Shown in pieces: positions 37,356 to 45,280 of a stretch of DNA of 64,000 nt. The notes under the pieces are model-generated. The model was given only the letters and a program-made list of their open reading frames with translations, did not search any database and had not been told where the DNA came from. Each line of letters begins with the position of its first letter. Within the stretch, counting starts at the first letter, position 1. Both the position numbers and the translations under genes were made by a program. The stretch lies in NCBI RefSeq assembly GCF_009905435.1, contig NZ_JAAAMT010000007.1, positions 1 through 64,000 on the forward strand. The letters run 5' to 3'. The DNA is from Pseudomonas sp. R5(2019) (GTDB lineage: Bacteria > Pseudomonadota > Gammaproteobacteria > Pseudomonadales > Pseudomonadaceae).

Positions 37356-37384
37356 GATTTTTCCAACACAAGCCGCTTCACACC

Positions 37385-37398
37385 AAATAAAAAGAAAA
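37385..37398 (+). promoter_or_regulatory. A-rich Crc/Hfq-type motif before oprB
   Basis: AAATAAAAAGAAAA fits overlapping AAnAAnAA motifs and is followed at once by the CGAGGACACAAGGG ribosome-binding region of oprB. It is a plausible target for catabolite repression; assigned by sequence only. Confidence 0.5.
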
Positions 37399-37412
37399 CG
37401 AGGACACAAGGG

Positions 37413-38774
37413 ATGAACAAGCACATAGCCGCAACGCCGATCAGCTGTCGGTTGCTTCGTCAGTTGGCGGTACTCGGCGCGCTGGGCCTGGCCGGCAGCG
37501 CTCACGGCGCAGGGGCCTTCGATCCCGAGTCGAAATGGATGACCGGCGACTGGGGCGGCACCCGCACCGAGCTGCTGGGCAAGGGCTACGACTTTTCCCT
37601 GGAGTATGTCGGCGAAGTGGCCGGTAACCTCAAGGGCGGCTACAACGACGACAAGACCGCCCGCTACAGCGACCAGTTTGCCCTCGGCGTGCAGATGGAC
37701 CTGGAAAAAATCCTCGGCTGGCACGATGCCGAATTCAAGCTGGCAATTACCGAGCGCAGTGGTCGCAACCTCTCCAACGACCGCATCAGCGATCCGCGCG
37801 CCGGGCAGTTCAGCTCGGTTCAGGAAGTCTGGGGACGCGGCCAGACCTGGCGCTTGACGCAGATGTGGGTCAAACAGAAATACTTCGACGGTGCGCTGGA
37901 TGTGAAGGTGGGGCGCTTCGGCGAAGGCGAGGACTTCAACAGCTTCCCCTGCGACTTCCAGAACCTGGCCTTCTGCGGCTCGCAAGTGGGCAACTGGGTC
38001 GGTGGCATCTGGTACAACTGGCCGGTCAGCCAGTGGGCGATGCGGGTCAAGTACAACATCACGCCCGAGTTCTTCGCCCAGGTCGGGGTGTATGAACAGA
38101 ACCCCTCCAACCTGGAAACCGGCAACGGCTTCAAGCTCAGCGGCAGCGGCACCGAAGGCATGATTCTGCCGGTCGAGCTGGTGTGGTCGCCGACCGTCAA
38201 CTCGCTGCCGGGCGAATACCGCCTGGGTTACTACTACAGCACCGCCAAGGCCGACGATGTGTTCGAGGACTTCAATGGCCAGCCGCAACCGATCACCGGC
38301 AATGACTTCAAGTCCCACAGCAGCAAGCATGGCTGGTGGGTGGTCGCGCAGCAGCAAGTCACCGCGCATGACGGTGACGCCAGCCGCGGCCTGAGCCTGT
38401 TCGCCAACTTCACCGTGCACGACAAGGCCACCAACGTGGTCGATAACTACCAGCAGCTGGGCATGGTCTACAAAGGCGCCTTCGACTCGCGGCCCAAGGA
38501 TGACATCGGTTTTGGCGTGGCCCGTATCCACGTCAACGACGATGTGCAAAAGCGTGCGCAGTTGGTCAATGACCTGAGCGGCATCACTGACTACGAAAAT
38601 CCGGCCTTCGTCCCGGTACAGGACACCGAATACAACGCCGAGCTGCATTACGGTTTCCATGTCACCAACTGGCTGACCGTACGTCCGAACCTGCAGTACA
38701 TCCGTCACCCCGGCGGCGTGGATGAAGTGGACAGCGCGCTGGTGGCAGGCCTGAAGGTTCAGTCGAAGTTCTGA
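37413..38774 (+). CDS. oprB: carbohydrate-selective porin OprB
   Basis: A 453-residue outer-membrane porin. The signal peptide ends near GLAGSAHGAGAF. The mature protein begins FDPESKWMTGDWGGTRTELLGKGYDFSLEYVGEVAGNLKGG, the classical OprB start, and ends with the Phe of VAGLKVQSKF, as expected for a beta-barrel assembled by Bam. It admits glucose and related sugars to the periplasm for GtsA. It is the last gene of the uptake operon. Confidence 0.96.
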   Translation: MNKHIAATPISCRLLRQLAVLGALGLAGSAHGAGAFDPESKWMTGDWGGTRTELLGKGYDFSLEYVGEVAGNLKGGYNDDKTARYSDQFALGVQMDLEKILGWHDAEFKLAITERSGRNLSNDRISDPRAGQFSSVQEVWGRGQTWRLTQMWVKQKYFDGALDVKVGRFGEGEDFNSFPCDFQNLAFCGSQVGNWVGGIWYNWPVSQWAMRVKYNITPEFFAQVGVYEQNPSNLETGNGFKLSGSGTEGMILPVELVWSPTVNSLPGEYRLGYYYSTAKADDVFEDFNGQPQPITGNDFKSHSSKHGWWVVAQQQVTAHDGDASRGLSLFANFTVHDKATNVVDNYQQLGMVYKGAFDSRPKDDIGFGVARIHVNDDVQKRAQLVNDLSGITDYENPAFVPVQDTEYNAELHYGFHVTNWLTVRPNLQYIRHPGGVDEVDSALVAGLKVQSKF

Positions 38775-38817
38775 TCGGCGGTAGGGATTGGCCGATTATG
38801 GCGCTACAATTCGGCCC

Positions 38818-38868
38818 CCTCTTCCCCGGGAAGAGGTGTGGGGTGGAGGTCACTTCACTCCACCCTAC
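38818..38868. other. two tandem hairpins between oprB and the mutarotase gene
   Basis: A perfect palindrome, CCTCTTCCCCGGGAAGAGG (38818-38836), is followed one base later by a second hairpin, GTGGGGTGGAG/CTCCACCCTAC (38838-38868, one G-U pair, 9-base loop), and then eight A. Neither is followed by T on the plus strand. Together they may protect the oprB message end or form the leader of the next gene. Confidence 0.55.
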
Positions 38869-38896
38869 AAAAAAAAGATTCTCAGGACCGCATTAC

Positions 38897-39751
38897 ATGC
38901 CAGAGCACCCCCTCCAGCGCTTCTTCAAATCGCTGCGCCAGCGCCCGACGTTTGAATGGGCACGCTATCAGCTGCGCGATGTGCTGATCATTGACCATCC
39001 GCGTTGCCAGGCGGTTTTCAGTCGTCAGGGCGCCCAGTTGCTGCACTTCCAGCCGCGTGGCCAGCGCCCGTGGTTGTGGTGTGCCGCGCAGTGGCCGCAG
39101 GCCGGCGCGATTCGCGGGGGTGTGCCGGTGTGCTGGCCCTGGTATGGCCGTCACCCCAGTGAAGGCATGTTGCCGGCCCATGGCTGGGCGCGGCTGGTGG
39201 ACTGGAAGCTGGCCGACAGCAGTGAAGACGAGGAGGGCGTCAGCCTGACCTGGCGTTTGCAGCTGTGTGATTGGCAGGTCGAGCTGCACGCTCGGCTGGG
39301 CGAAAACATGGAACTGCAGCTGACCACCGAGCATCAGGACAGCCTCCCTTGCCAGTTGAGTCATGCTCTGCTGGCTTACTGGCGTATTAGTGACGTTTCC
39401 GAGATAGCGCTGTCTGGGCTAGAAGGGGCGGAGGGTTACGACCATTTGAACCGCCAGGCCTGCCGGCAAAACGGTGCGCTGAAGGTCAATGGCGGTGTCC
39501 AGCGTGCCTTTCAGCACGAAGGCAAAGTGCAGCTGCAGGACCGCGCCTGGGAGCGCAAGTTGAGCATCGACACCGGGGACAGCCCCGACACGGTGGTCTG
39601 GCATCCCGGCAGTCGGCCCTTGATGGGGGTCAGCGGTATCGAGTCACAAGGCTTTGTCTGTGTCGAAGCCGCCAGCGGCAGCAGTGACAGCCTCAAGCTG
39701 GCGCCCGGTGAGCGGGCACACTTGCGCTTGCAGGCCAGTCTGCTTAATTGA
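38897..39751 (+). CDS. D-hexose-6-phosphate mutarotase (YeaD-like aldose epimerase)
   Basis: A 284-residue enzyme of the glucose-6-phosphate 1-epimerase family, which interconverts the alpha and beta anomers of hexose-6-phosphates. The beta-sandwich family segments [49 protein letters not shown] and NPD-type region [14 protein letters not shown] are visible. AGGA lies 9 bp before ATG 38897. It would supply the anomer used by Zwf. Its end overlaps the convergent hexR gene by 8 bp. Confidence 0.9.
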   Translation: MPEHPLQRFFKSLRQRPTFEWARYQLRDVLIIDHPRCQAVFSRQGAQLLHFQPRGQRPWLWCAAQWPQAGAIRGGVPVCWPWYGRHPSEGMLPAHGWARLVDWKLADSSEDEEGVSLTWRLQLCDWQVELHARLGENMELQLTTEHQDSLPCQLSHALLAYWRISDVSEIALSGLEGAEGYDHLNRQACRQNGALKVNGGVQRAFQHEGKVQLQDRAWERKLSIDTGDSPDTVVWHPGSRPLMGVSGIESQGFVCVEAASGSSDSLKLAPGERAHLRLQASLLN

Positions 39752-40613
39752 ACTCGTCGTCGACCGGGTAACGGCTGGCGTTGAGGCTTTCCTTGATCTT
39801 GCGCAGGTGCGGCTGGAAGTCCACGCCCCGGCGCAGGGTCATGCCGGTGGCCAGCACGTCGAGCACGGTCAGCTGGATGATGCGCGAGGTCATCGGCATA
39901 TAGATATCGGTGTCTTCGGGCAGCGGGATATTCAGGCTCAGGCTGCAGGCCTTGGCCAGCGGCGAGTCGGCTGCGGTGAGGCCGAGCACCGAGGCGCCGT
40001 TTTCCCGGGCCAGGCGGGCGACTTCCACCAGCTCGCGGGTGCGCCCGGTGTAGGAAATGATCACAAACAACTCACCGGTGTGGGCGACCGAGGCCAGCAT
40101 GCGTTGCATCAGCACGTCGGCATGGGCCGATACCGCCAGGTTGAAGCGGAAGAACTTGTGCTGGGCATCCAGGGCCACCGGGGCCGAGGCGCCGAGGCCA
40201 AAGAAGTGGATCTGCCGGGCCTGGATCAGCATGTCGACGGCGCGGCTGATCAGCGCCGGATCGAGTTGCTGGCAGGCGCTGTCCAATGAGGCGATGGCGC
40301 TGCCGAAGATTTTTTGTGTGTAGGCCGCCGGATCATCGTCGGCTTCCACTGCGCGGCTGACGTACGCCGCGCCGCTGGCCAGGCTCTGGGCCAGTTGCAG
40401 CTTGAGTTCGGGGTAGCCGCTGACGCCGAACGAGCGGCAGAAGCGATTGACGGTCGGCTCGCTGACGTCGGCAGCGCGGGCCAGGGCGGCGATGCTGAAA
40501 CGGGTGGCTTGCTGGGGGTTTTGCAGGATGGCTTCAGCGACTTTGCGCTCGGCCTTGTTCAGCTCTTCAAGACGGCCCTGGATATGCTCCAGGAGGTTGC
40601 GCACGCGGTCCAT
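39744..40613 (-). CDS. hexR: HexR transcriptional repressor of glucose catabolism
   Basis: A 289-residue RpiR-family regulator. The N-terminal helix-turn-helix is in [41 protein letters not shown]; the C-terminal SIS sugar-phosphate-binding domain includes [23 protein letters not shown] and [27 protein letters not shown]. Family members release DNA on binding 2-keto-3-deoxy-6-phosphogluconate. ATG 40613 has AAGGA 6 bp upstream. It is divergent from zwf, with a candidate operator between them. Confidence 0.96.
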   Translation of the reverse strand: MDRVRNLLEHIQGRLEELNKAERKVAEAILQNPQQATRFSIAALARAADVSEPTVNRFCRSFGVSGYPELKLQLAQSLASGAAYVSRAVEADDDPAAYTQKIFGSAIASLDSACQQLDPALISRAVDMLIQARQIHFFGLGASAPVALDAQHKFFRFNLAVSAHADVLMQRMLASVAHTGELFVIISYTGRTRELVEVARLARENGASVLGLTAADSPLAKACSLSLNIPLPEDTDIYMPMTSRIIQLTVLDVLATGMTLRRGVDFQPHLRKIKESLNASRYPVDDEFN

Positions 40614-40736
40614 GTCAGGTCCTTGGGTCGAGGATGCAGCCGGCGGCAGGCGCGGCAAGGCTGTTTTTCACGGGTGGCCTATCGTACTGATGGCGTGGTT
40701 GCTTAACCACTCGAATCTACCGACGGGGAAAAATGT

Positions 40737-40752
40737 TGTGGTTATTACTACA
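40737..40752 (+). promoter_or_regulatory. candidate HexR operator at zwf
   Basis: TGTGGTTATTACTACA is an imperfect palindrome (arms agree at 6 of 8 positions) 66 bp before the zwf start. With the preceding T it opens TTGT, but the right half reads ACTA instead of ACAA, so it is weaker than the gap/edd site by that pattern. Confidence 0.55.
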
Positions 40753-40817
40753 TTTTCCCTTGAAAGGTCGCTTTAAAAAAGGTATTTCTACTCTAACTTG
40801 ATAAAAGAACAAACATC

Positions 40818-42287
40818 ATGCCATCGATAACCGTTGAACCTTGCACGTTTGCCCTGTTCGGGGCGTTGGGCGATCTGGCGCTGCGCAAACTGTTCCCGGC
40901 GCTCTACCAGCTTGATCGCGCCGACCTGCTGCACGCTGACACGCGCATCCTGGCGCTGGCTCGCGAGCCGGGCGAGATCGACCAGCACCTGGCGACCATC
41001 GAACAGCAGCTGCGGGGTTACGTATCGGCGGCGCAACTTGAAGAAGCCTCCCTGCAGCGTTTTCTGGCGCGCCTGACGTACCTGCGTGTGGATTTCCTCC
41101 AGGCCGATGACTATTGCGCGCTGGCTGAAACCGTGGGTGCCAGCCAGTCGCTGATCGCCTATTTCGCCACGCCCGCGGCCGTTTACGGCGGCATCTGCGA
41201 GAACCTCTCCAGGGTCGGCCTGGCCGAGCGCACCCGCGTGGTGCTGGAAAAGCCCATCGGTCACGACTTGGCGTCGTCGCGGCGGGTCAATGATGCGGTG
41301 GCGCAGTTCTTCCCGGAAAACCGCGTTTACCGGATCGACCACTACCTGGGTAAGGAAACGGTCCAGAACCTGATTGCCCTGCGGTTTGCCAACAGCCTGT
41401 TTGAAACCCAGTGGAACCAGAATTACATCTCCCACGTGGAAATCACCGTGGCCGAGAAAGTCGGCATTGAAGGGCGCTGGGGTTATTTCGACCAGGCCGG
41501 GCAACTGCGCGACATGATCCAGAATCACCTGTTGCAACTGCTGTGCCTGATCGCCATGGACCCGCCGAGCGACCTGTCTGCCGACAGCATTCGTGACGAG
41601 AAGGTCAAGGTGCTCAAGGCGCTGGCACCGATCACGGCCGAAGGCCTGACCACCCAGGTAGTGCGCGGTCAGTACATCGCCGGTTACAGCGCAGGCAAGC
41701 CGGTGCCGGGTTACCTGGAGGAAGAAAACTCCAACACCCAGAGCGACACCGAAACTTTCGTCGCCCTGCGTGCCGACATCCGCAACTGGCGCTGGGCCGG
41801 CGTGCCGTTCTACTTGCGAACCGGCAAGCGCATGCCGCAAAAGCTGTCGCAGATCGTTATCCACTTCAAGGAACCGCCGCACTACATCTTCGCCCCCGAG
41901 CAGCGCTTGCAGATCAGCAACAAACTGATCATCCGCCTGCAACCGGACGAAGGTATTTCCTTGCGGGTGATGACCAAGGATCAGGGCCTGGACAAGGGCA
42001 TGCAGCTGCGCAGCGGCCCGCTGCAACTGAATTTCTCCGACACCTACCGCAGTGTGCGCATCCCTGATGCCTACGAGCGGTTATTGCTGGAAGTGATGCG
42101 CGGCAATCAGAACCTGTTTGTGCGCAAAGACGAAATTGAATACGCATGGAAATGGTGTGACCAGTTGATCGCCGGCTGGAAAAAAGCCGGTGATGCGCCC
42201 AAGCCTTACGCGGCGGGCTCCTGGGGACCCATGAGCTCCATTGCATTGATTACCCGAGATGGGAGGTCCTGGTATGGCGATATCTGA
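40818..42287 (+). CDS. zwf: glucose-6-phosphate 1-dehydrogenase
   Basis: A 489-residue enzyme that oxidises glucose-6-phosphate to 6-phosphogluconolactone with NAD(P). The N-terminal nucleotide fold is [22 protein letters not shown], and the active-site signature [13 protein letters not shown] begins near residue 172 with its catalytic His. Length and motifs are normal. It is first in zwf-pgl-eda; pgl begins 14 bp before its end. Confidence 0.98.
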   Translation: MPSITVEPCTFALFGALGDLALRKLFPALYQLDRADLLHADTRILALAREPGEIDQHLATIEQQLRGYVSAAQLEEASLQRFLARLTYLRVDFLQADDYCALAETVGASQSLIAYFATPAAVYGGICENLSRVGLAERTRVVLEKPIGHDLASSRRVNDAVAQFFPENRVYRIDHYLGKETVQNLIALRFANSLFETQWNQNYISHVEITVAEKVGIEGRWGYFDQAGQLRDMIQNHLLQLLCLIAMDPPSDLSADSIRDEKVKVLKALAPITAEGLTTQVVRGQYIAGYSAGKPVPGYLEEENSNTQSDTETFVALRADIRNWRWAGVPFYLRTGKRMPQKLSQIVIHFKEPPHYIFAPEQRLQISNKLIIRLQPDEGISLRVMTKDQGLDKGMQLRSGPLQLNFSDTYRSVRIPDAYERLLLEVMRGNQNLFVRKDEIEYAWKWCDQLIAGWKKAGDAPKPYAAGSWGPMSSIALITRDGRSWYGDI

Positions 42288-42987
42288 TCTGCAACTGCCG
42301 CCGGCCGTGCATGCGCACGACTTCGCAAGCCCCGCGCTGCTGGCTCAGGCACTGGCGACCCGGGTGGCCGACCAGCTGCGTGAAGCGATTGGCCGTCAAG
42401 GCGTCGCGACCCTGGTGGTGTCTGGCGGGCGCAGCCCGGTGGCGTTTTTCCAGAGCCTGGCGCGTGAAGCGTTGGACTGGTCCCGCGTGGTGATCAGCCT
42501 CGCCGACGAGCGCTGGGTGCCGACCGAGCACCCGGACAGCAACGCTGGCCTGCTCAAGCGCTACCTGTTGGTGGGGCCGGTGGCCAAGGCGCGCTTTATC
42601 GACCTGTACCGCTCCACCGTGTCTCAGGAGGACGCTGCGCAACAGGCCGACCGCTTGCTCGCCGAGTTGCCGCCGATTGATGTGCTGGTGCTGGGCATGG
42701 GCGACGACGGCCATACCGCGTCGCTGTTCCCCGGCAGCCCGAACCTGGCTGAAGCCTTGCGTGCCGATGGTACGCAGCGCTGTCTGCCGATGATGGCGCC
42801 GACGGTGCCGCGTCAACGCCTGAGCATGACGCTCTCGCTGCTGGCATCGGCGCGTTTGAAAGTTCTGTCCGTGTCGGGGCAGGGCAAGTTGACCACCCTG
42901 CGCACCGCGCTGGCCGGCGAGGATATTGCCCAGATGCCGATCCGCGCGTTTCTTCATACCCCTTTAGAGATTTACTGGTGCCCATGA
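42274..42987 (+). CDS. pgl: 6-phosphogluconolactonase
   Basis: A 237-residue hydrolase (NagB/RpiA-like fold) that opens 6-phosphogluconolactone. Family segments are [43 protein letters not shown] and [25 protein letters not shown] lies upstream of the ATG, which is inside the end of zwf (14-bp overlap). Its ATGA stop region also overlaps a possible upstream start of eda. Confidence 0.97.
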   Translation: MAISDLQLPPAVHAHDFASPALLAQALATRVADQLREAIGRQGVATLVVSGGRSPVAFFQSLAREALDWSRVVISLADERWVPTEHPDSNAGLLKRYLLVGPVAKARFIDLYRSTVSQEDAAQQADRLLAELPPIDVLVLGMGDDGHTASLFPGSPNLAEALRADGTQRCLPMMAPTVPRQRLSMTLSLLASARLKVLSVSGQGKLTTLRTALAGEDIAQMPIRAFLHTPLEIYWCP

Positions 42988-43004
42988 GCCAAGGATCAGC
43001 CGCT

Positions 43005-43682
43005 ATGACGACGCTCGACAACAAACAGCCGGTACAAGACCGCATGGCGGAAAAGACTGCCCGGATCGACGCAATCTGCGCCAAGGCGCGCATTTTGCCG
43101 GTGATCACCATTGCCCGCGAAGAAGACATTCTACCGCTGGCCGATGCCTTGGCCGCCGGTGGCCTGACCACGCTCGAGATCACCCTGCGCTCGGAGTACG
43201 GGCTCAAGGCGATCAGCGTACTGCGCGAGCAACGCCCGGAACTGTGCATCGGTGCCGGCACCGTGCTGGACCGCAACATGCTGGCGGCGGTCGAAGCGGC
43301 TGGCGCGCAATTCGTCGTGACCCCAGGTTGCACCCAGGACATGCTGGAGGCGGGTGTCGAAAGCGCCTTGCCACTGTTGCCGGGTATCAGCAGTGCCTCG
43401 GAAATCATGATGGGTTATGCCCTGGGTTATCGTCGCTTCAAGCTGTTCCCGGCGGAAATCAGCGGCGGCGTGGCTGCGATCAAGGCCTTTGCCGGCCCGT
43501 TCGGCGAAGTGCGCTTCTGCCCAACCGGCGGGGTCAACCCGGGTAACCTGAAAAACTACATTTCGCAGCCAAACGTCATGTGCGTGGGCGGTACCTGGAT
43601 GTTTGAAAGTGCCTGGGTGAAAAACCGCGACTGGGCACGTATCCAGGAATGCAGCGCCGAAGCGTTGGCCTTGTTTGACTGA
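43005..43682 (+). CDS. eda: 2-keto-3-deoxy-6-phosphogluconate aldolase
   Basis: A 225-residue class I aldolase that splits KDPG into pyruvate and glyceraldehyde-3-phosphate, completing the Entner-Doudoroff pathway. The Schiff-base Lys lies in YRRFKLFPAE, the catalytic Glu in LEITLRSEYG, and the phosphate site near FCPTGGVNPGN. I start at ATG 43005, preceded by AAGGA, which gives the usual length; an in-frame ATG at 42984 overlaps the pgl stop and would add seven residues. A terminator follows. Confidence 0.97.
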   Translation: MTTLDNKQPVQDRMAEKTARIDAICAKARILPVITIAREEDILPLADALAAGGLTTLEITLRSEYGLKAISVLREQRPELCIGAGTVLDRNMLAAVEAAGAQFVVTPGCTQDMLEAGVESALPLLPGISSASEIMMGYALGYRRFKLFPAEISGGVAAIKAFAGPFGEVRFCPTGGVNPGNLKNYISQPNVMCVGGTWMFESAWVKNRDWARIQECSAEALALFD

Positions 43683-43712
43683 TACCTGAATTGTTGTGTG
43701 CTTTACGGCTTT

Positions 43713-43745
43713 AACGGTGCGCTTGGTCGGTGCACCGTTTTTTTT
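43713..43745 (+). terminator. intrinsic terminator of zwf-pgl-eda
   Basis: AACGGTGC and GCACCGTT form an 8-bp perfect stem around an 11-base loop, followed by a run of T up to 43745. It lies 30 bp after the eda stop. Confidence 0.85.
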
Positions 43746-43776
43746 GCCCGGGATTTACGTTGCCCGCATGTTTTTG

Positions 43777-43854
43777 GTAGGAGCGGAGCTTGCTCGCGAT
43801 GCGGTGTATCTGGCAGACCGCGGTGTGGCCTTCGCAGGCAAGCCTCGCTCCTAC
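43777..43854. repeat. REP-like inverted repeat, GTAGGAGC family (copy 4)
   Basis: GTAGGAGCGGAGCTTGCTCG and CAGGCAAGCCTCGCTCCTAC are imperfect reverse complements with a middle that pairs through CCGCGGT-like segments. The arms have diverged more than in the other copies. Confidence 0.75.
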
Positions 43855-43887
43855 AAGTTCAAACGCAATCCGGGCGGCTATCTCGGT

Positions 43888-43988
43888 TTAGCCTGCCAAC
43901 TCTTTCAAGGCTTTCACCAACGCCTCGATATCCGCCAGTGCTCTTCATCACGGGCCAGCAGGAAGGCATCGGTCATGGCAGCAGTCAT
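43888..43988 (-). pseudogene. small frameshifted ORF downstream of the DUF3820 gene
   Basis: On the minus strand an ATG at 43988 opens MTAAMTDAFLLARDEEH. One frame over, the same stretch ends ALADIEALVKALKELAG and a TAA at 43888-43890. The 101-base span is not a multiple of three, so a one-base shift near 43945 is needed to join two protein-like halves into a product of about 33 residues. It could be a decayed gene, a sequencing error, or chance. The product is not recognised. Confidence 0.35.
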
Positions 43989-44005
43989 GGCATGGGCTCG
44001 CTTTT

Positions 44006-44236
44006 TCAGGGGTGTTTTCGGGCATGCCTGCGGCGAAGCGGGTCGAGTAACGCCGACAATCCGTTGTGGTCGATTTCCTGCATCAAGGCCAGCAGCCCAC
44101 CCAGTTCGCCGTGAGGGAAGCCTTGGCGGGCGAACCAGTTCAAATACTCGCCCGGCAGGTCTGCAATGACACGGCCCTTGTATTTGCCGAACGGCATTTC
44201 GCGGGTCAGCAGCAGTTCGAGTTTTTCCGGGTTCAT
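44006..44236 (-). CDS. DUF3820 family protein
   Basis: A 76-residue soluble protein of the DUF3820 family (putative quorum-sensing-regulated virulence factor fold), with the hallmark MPFGKYKGRVIADLPGEYLNWFARQGFPHGELGGLLALMQEIDHNGL. No enzymatic activity is known. ATG 44236 (MNPEKLELLL) has AAGG upstream; a longer frame starting 14 codons earlier looks less likely. It stands alone between the eda terminator and the PA2169-like gene. Confidence 0.87.
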   Translation of the reverse strand: MNPEKLELLLTREMPFGKYKGRVIADLPGEYLNWFARQGFPHGELGGLLALMQEIDHNGLSALLDPLRRRHARKHP

Positions 44237-44382
44237 GGACGACAACCTTGCAAGCGACAGATGGAAACCTACATGCATTCTGCACGAAGGCCAATTGACA
44301 GTTCATGCATAAAGAACGAGTACAGTCTTTTATGAATAACTTAACGCATTGAAAATATTAATAATTTAGTTATTTCAAAAGC

Positions 44383-44398
44383 TGGCACAAACCCTGCT
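44383..44398 (+). promoter_or_regulatory. candidate sigma54 promoter of the PA2169-like gene
   Basis: TGGCACAAACCCTGCT has the GG and GC doublets at the exact -24/-12 spacing, and its -24 element is perfect. The -12 element reads CTGCT rather than TTGCA. It would give a leader of about 30 bases before the ATG at 44439. The 70 bp upstream are strongly AT-rich, as often seen where IHF bends DNA. Confidence 0.55.
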
Positions 44399-44438
44399 CC
44401 TTCCTGATGTACCTCTCTCAATCGGAAGGAATGCAATC

Positions 44439-44894
44439 ATGGCCGATCTTAATAAAGAAGTGATCTCCGTACTCAATGACCTGATCGAAGTGAGCAAGGA
44501 TGGAGAGAAAGGCTTCCGTACTTGCGCAGAAGACATCAAGAACCCTGAGCTCAAAACCCTGTTCATCGGCCGCTCGCAAGGCTGTGCAACTGCCGCGGCT
44601 GAGTTGCAGGCCGAAGTCCGCGCCTTGGGTGGTGATCCGGAAACTTCCACCAGTATCAGCGGTGACCTGCACCGCCGTTGGGTTGACATCAAGTCGATGG
44701 TCACCGGTAAAAGCGAAGAAGCCGTGCTCAATGAAGCCGAACGAGGTGAAGACCATGCGCTGAAGCATTACAAGAAAGCGCTGGAAAAAACCTTGCCGGC
44801 TAATGTGCGTGGGTTGATCGAGCGCCAATACCATGGCGTGCAAAGCAACCACGATCAAGTCAAGGCACTGCGCAATATCGCCCGCACACAGTGA
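44439..44894 (+). CDS. PA2169-family four-helix-bundle protein (DUF2383)
   Basis: A 151-residue protein of the ferritin-like PA2169/DUF2383 family (MADLNKEVISVLNDLIEVSKDGEKGFRTCAEDI, GDLHRRWVDIKSMVTGKSEEAVLNEAERGEDHALKHYKKAL). It is predicted all-helical, soluble and without a signal peptide; relatives are stress or stationary-phase proteins of unknown biochemistry. GGAAGG precedes the ATG. It is monocistronic, with a sigma54-like promoter upstream and a large nested repeat downstream. Confidence 0.9.
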   Translation: MADLNKEVISVLNDLIEVSKDGEKGFRTCAEDIKNPELKTLFIGRSQGCATAAAELQAEVRALGGDPETSTSISGDLHRRWVDIKSMVTGKSEEAVLNEAERGEDHALKHYKKALEKTLPANVRGLIERQYHGVQSNHDQVKALRNIARTQ

Positions 44895-44941
44895 AGACCC
44901 GCGTTGCCTTATGCCGTACAGACTGCTGACAGGATTCGACT

Positions 44942-45193
44942 GTAGGAGCCGGGCAAGCCCCAATGCCAGTCAGTTAAGGCACTGAACGACACAAACCCTG
45001 TGGGAGCGGATTTACCGGATCGCCGGACCGCCGCGAATGAAAACGCCGCGGTTTATCAGGCATTGCGCGGCGCCTACATTCGCGGATAAATCCGCTCCCA
45101 CATGCTCTGCGCCTTAACTGAGCCCGCGATGCCGGCGCCGCTGTGCTCCTGATATAACGCGGCGCCTGCATCGCGGGCAAGCCCGGCTCCTAC
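44942..45193. repeat. large nested inverted repeats
   Basis: The outer arms begin GTAGGAGCCGGGCAAGCCCC (44942) and end GCAAGCCCGGCTCCTAC (45193). Inside lies a TGTGGGAGCGGATTT copy (44999-45102) whose left arm is interrupted by a short GATCGCCGGACCG-like insertion. A second GCGATGCCGGCGCCGC / GCGGCGCCTGCATCGC stem lies at about 45125-45175. It separates the PA2169-like gene from the convergent RND gene. The left outer arm matches that of 16443-16641, including GTCAGTTAAGG. Confidence 0.82.
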
Positions 45194-45280
45194 AGGGGGG
45201 GACATTTGAACGGACCTTCTTGCGAGGCAAGTGCTATTAGGTCCGACAAAAGTAATCAATTTCTGCTGTTCAAAAAACAG

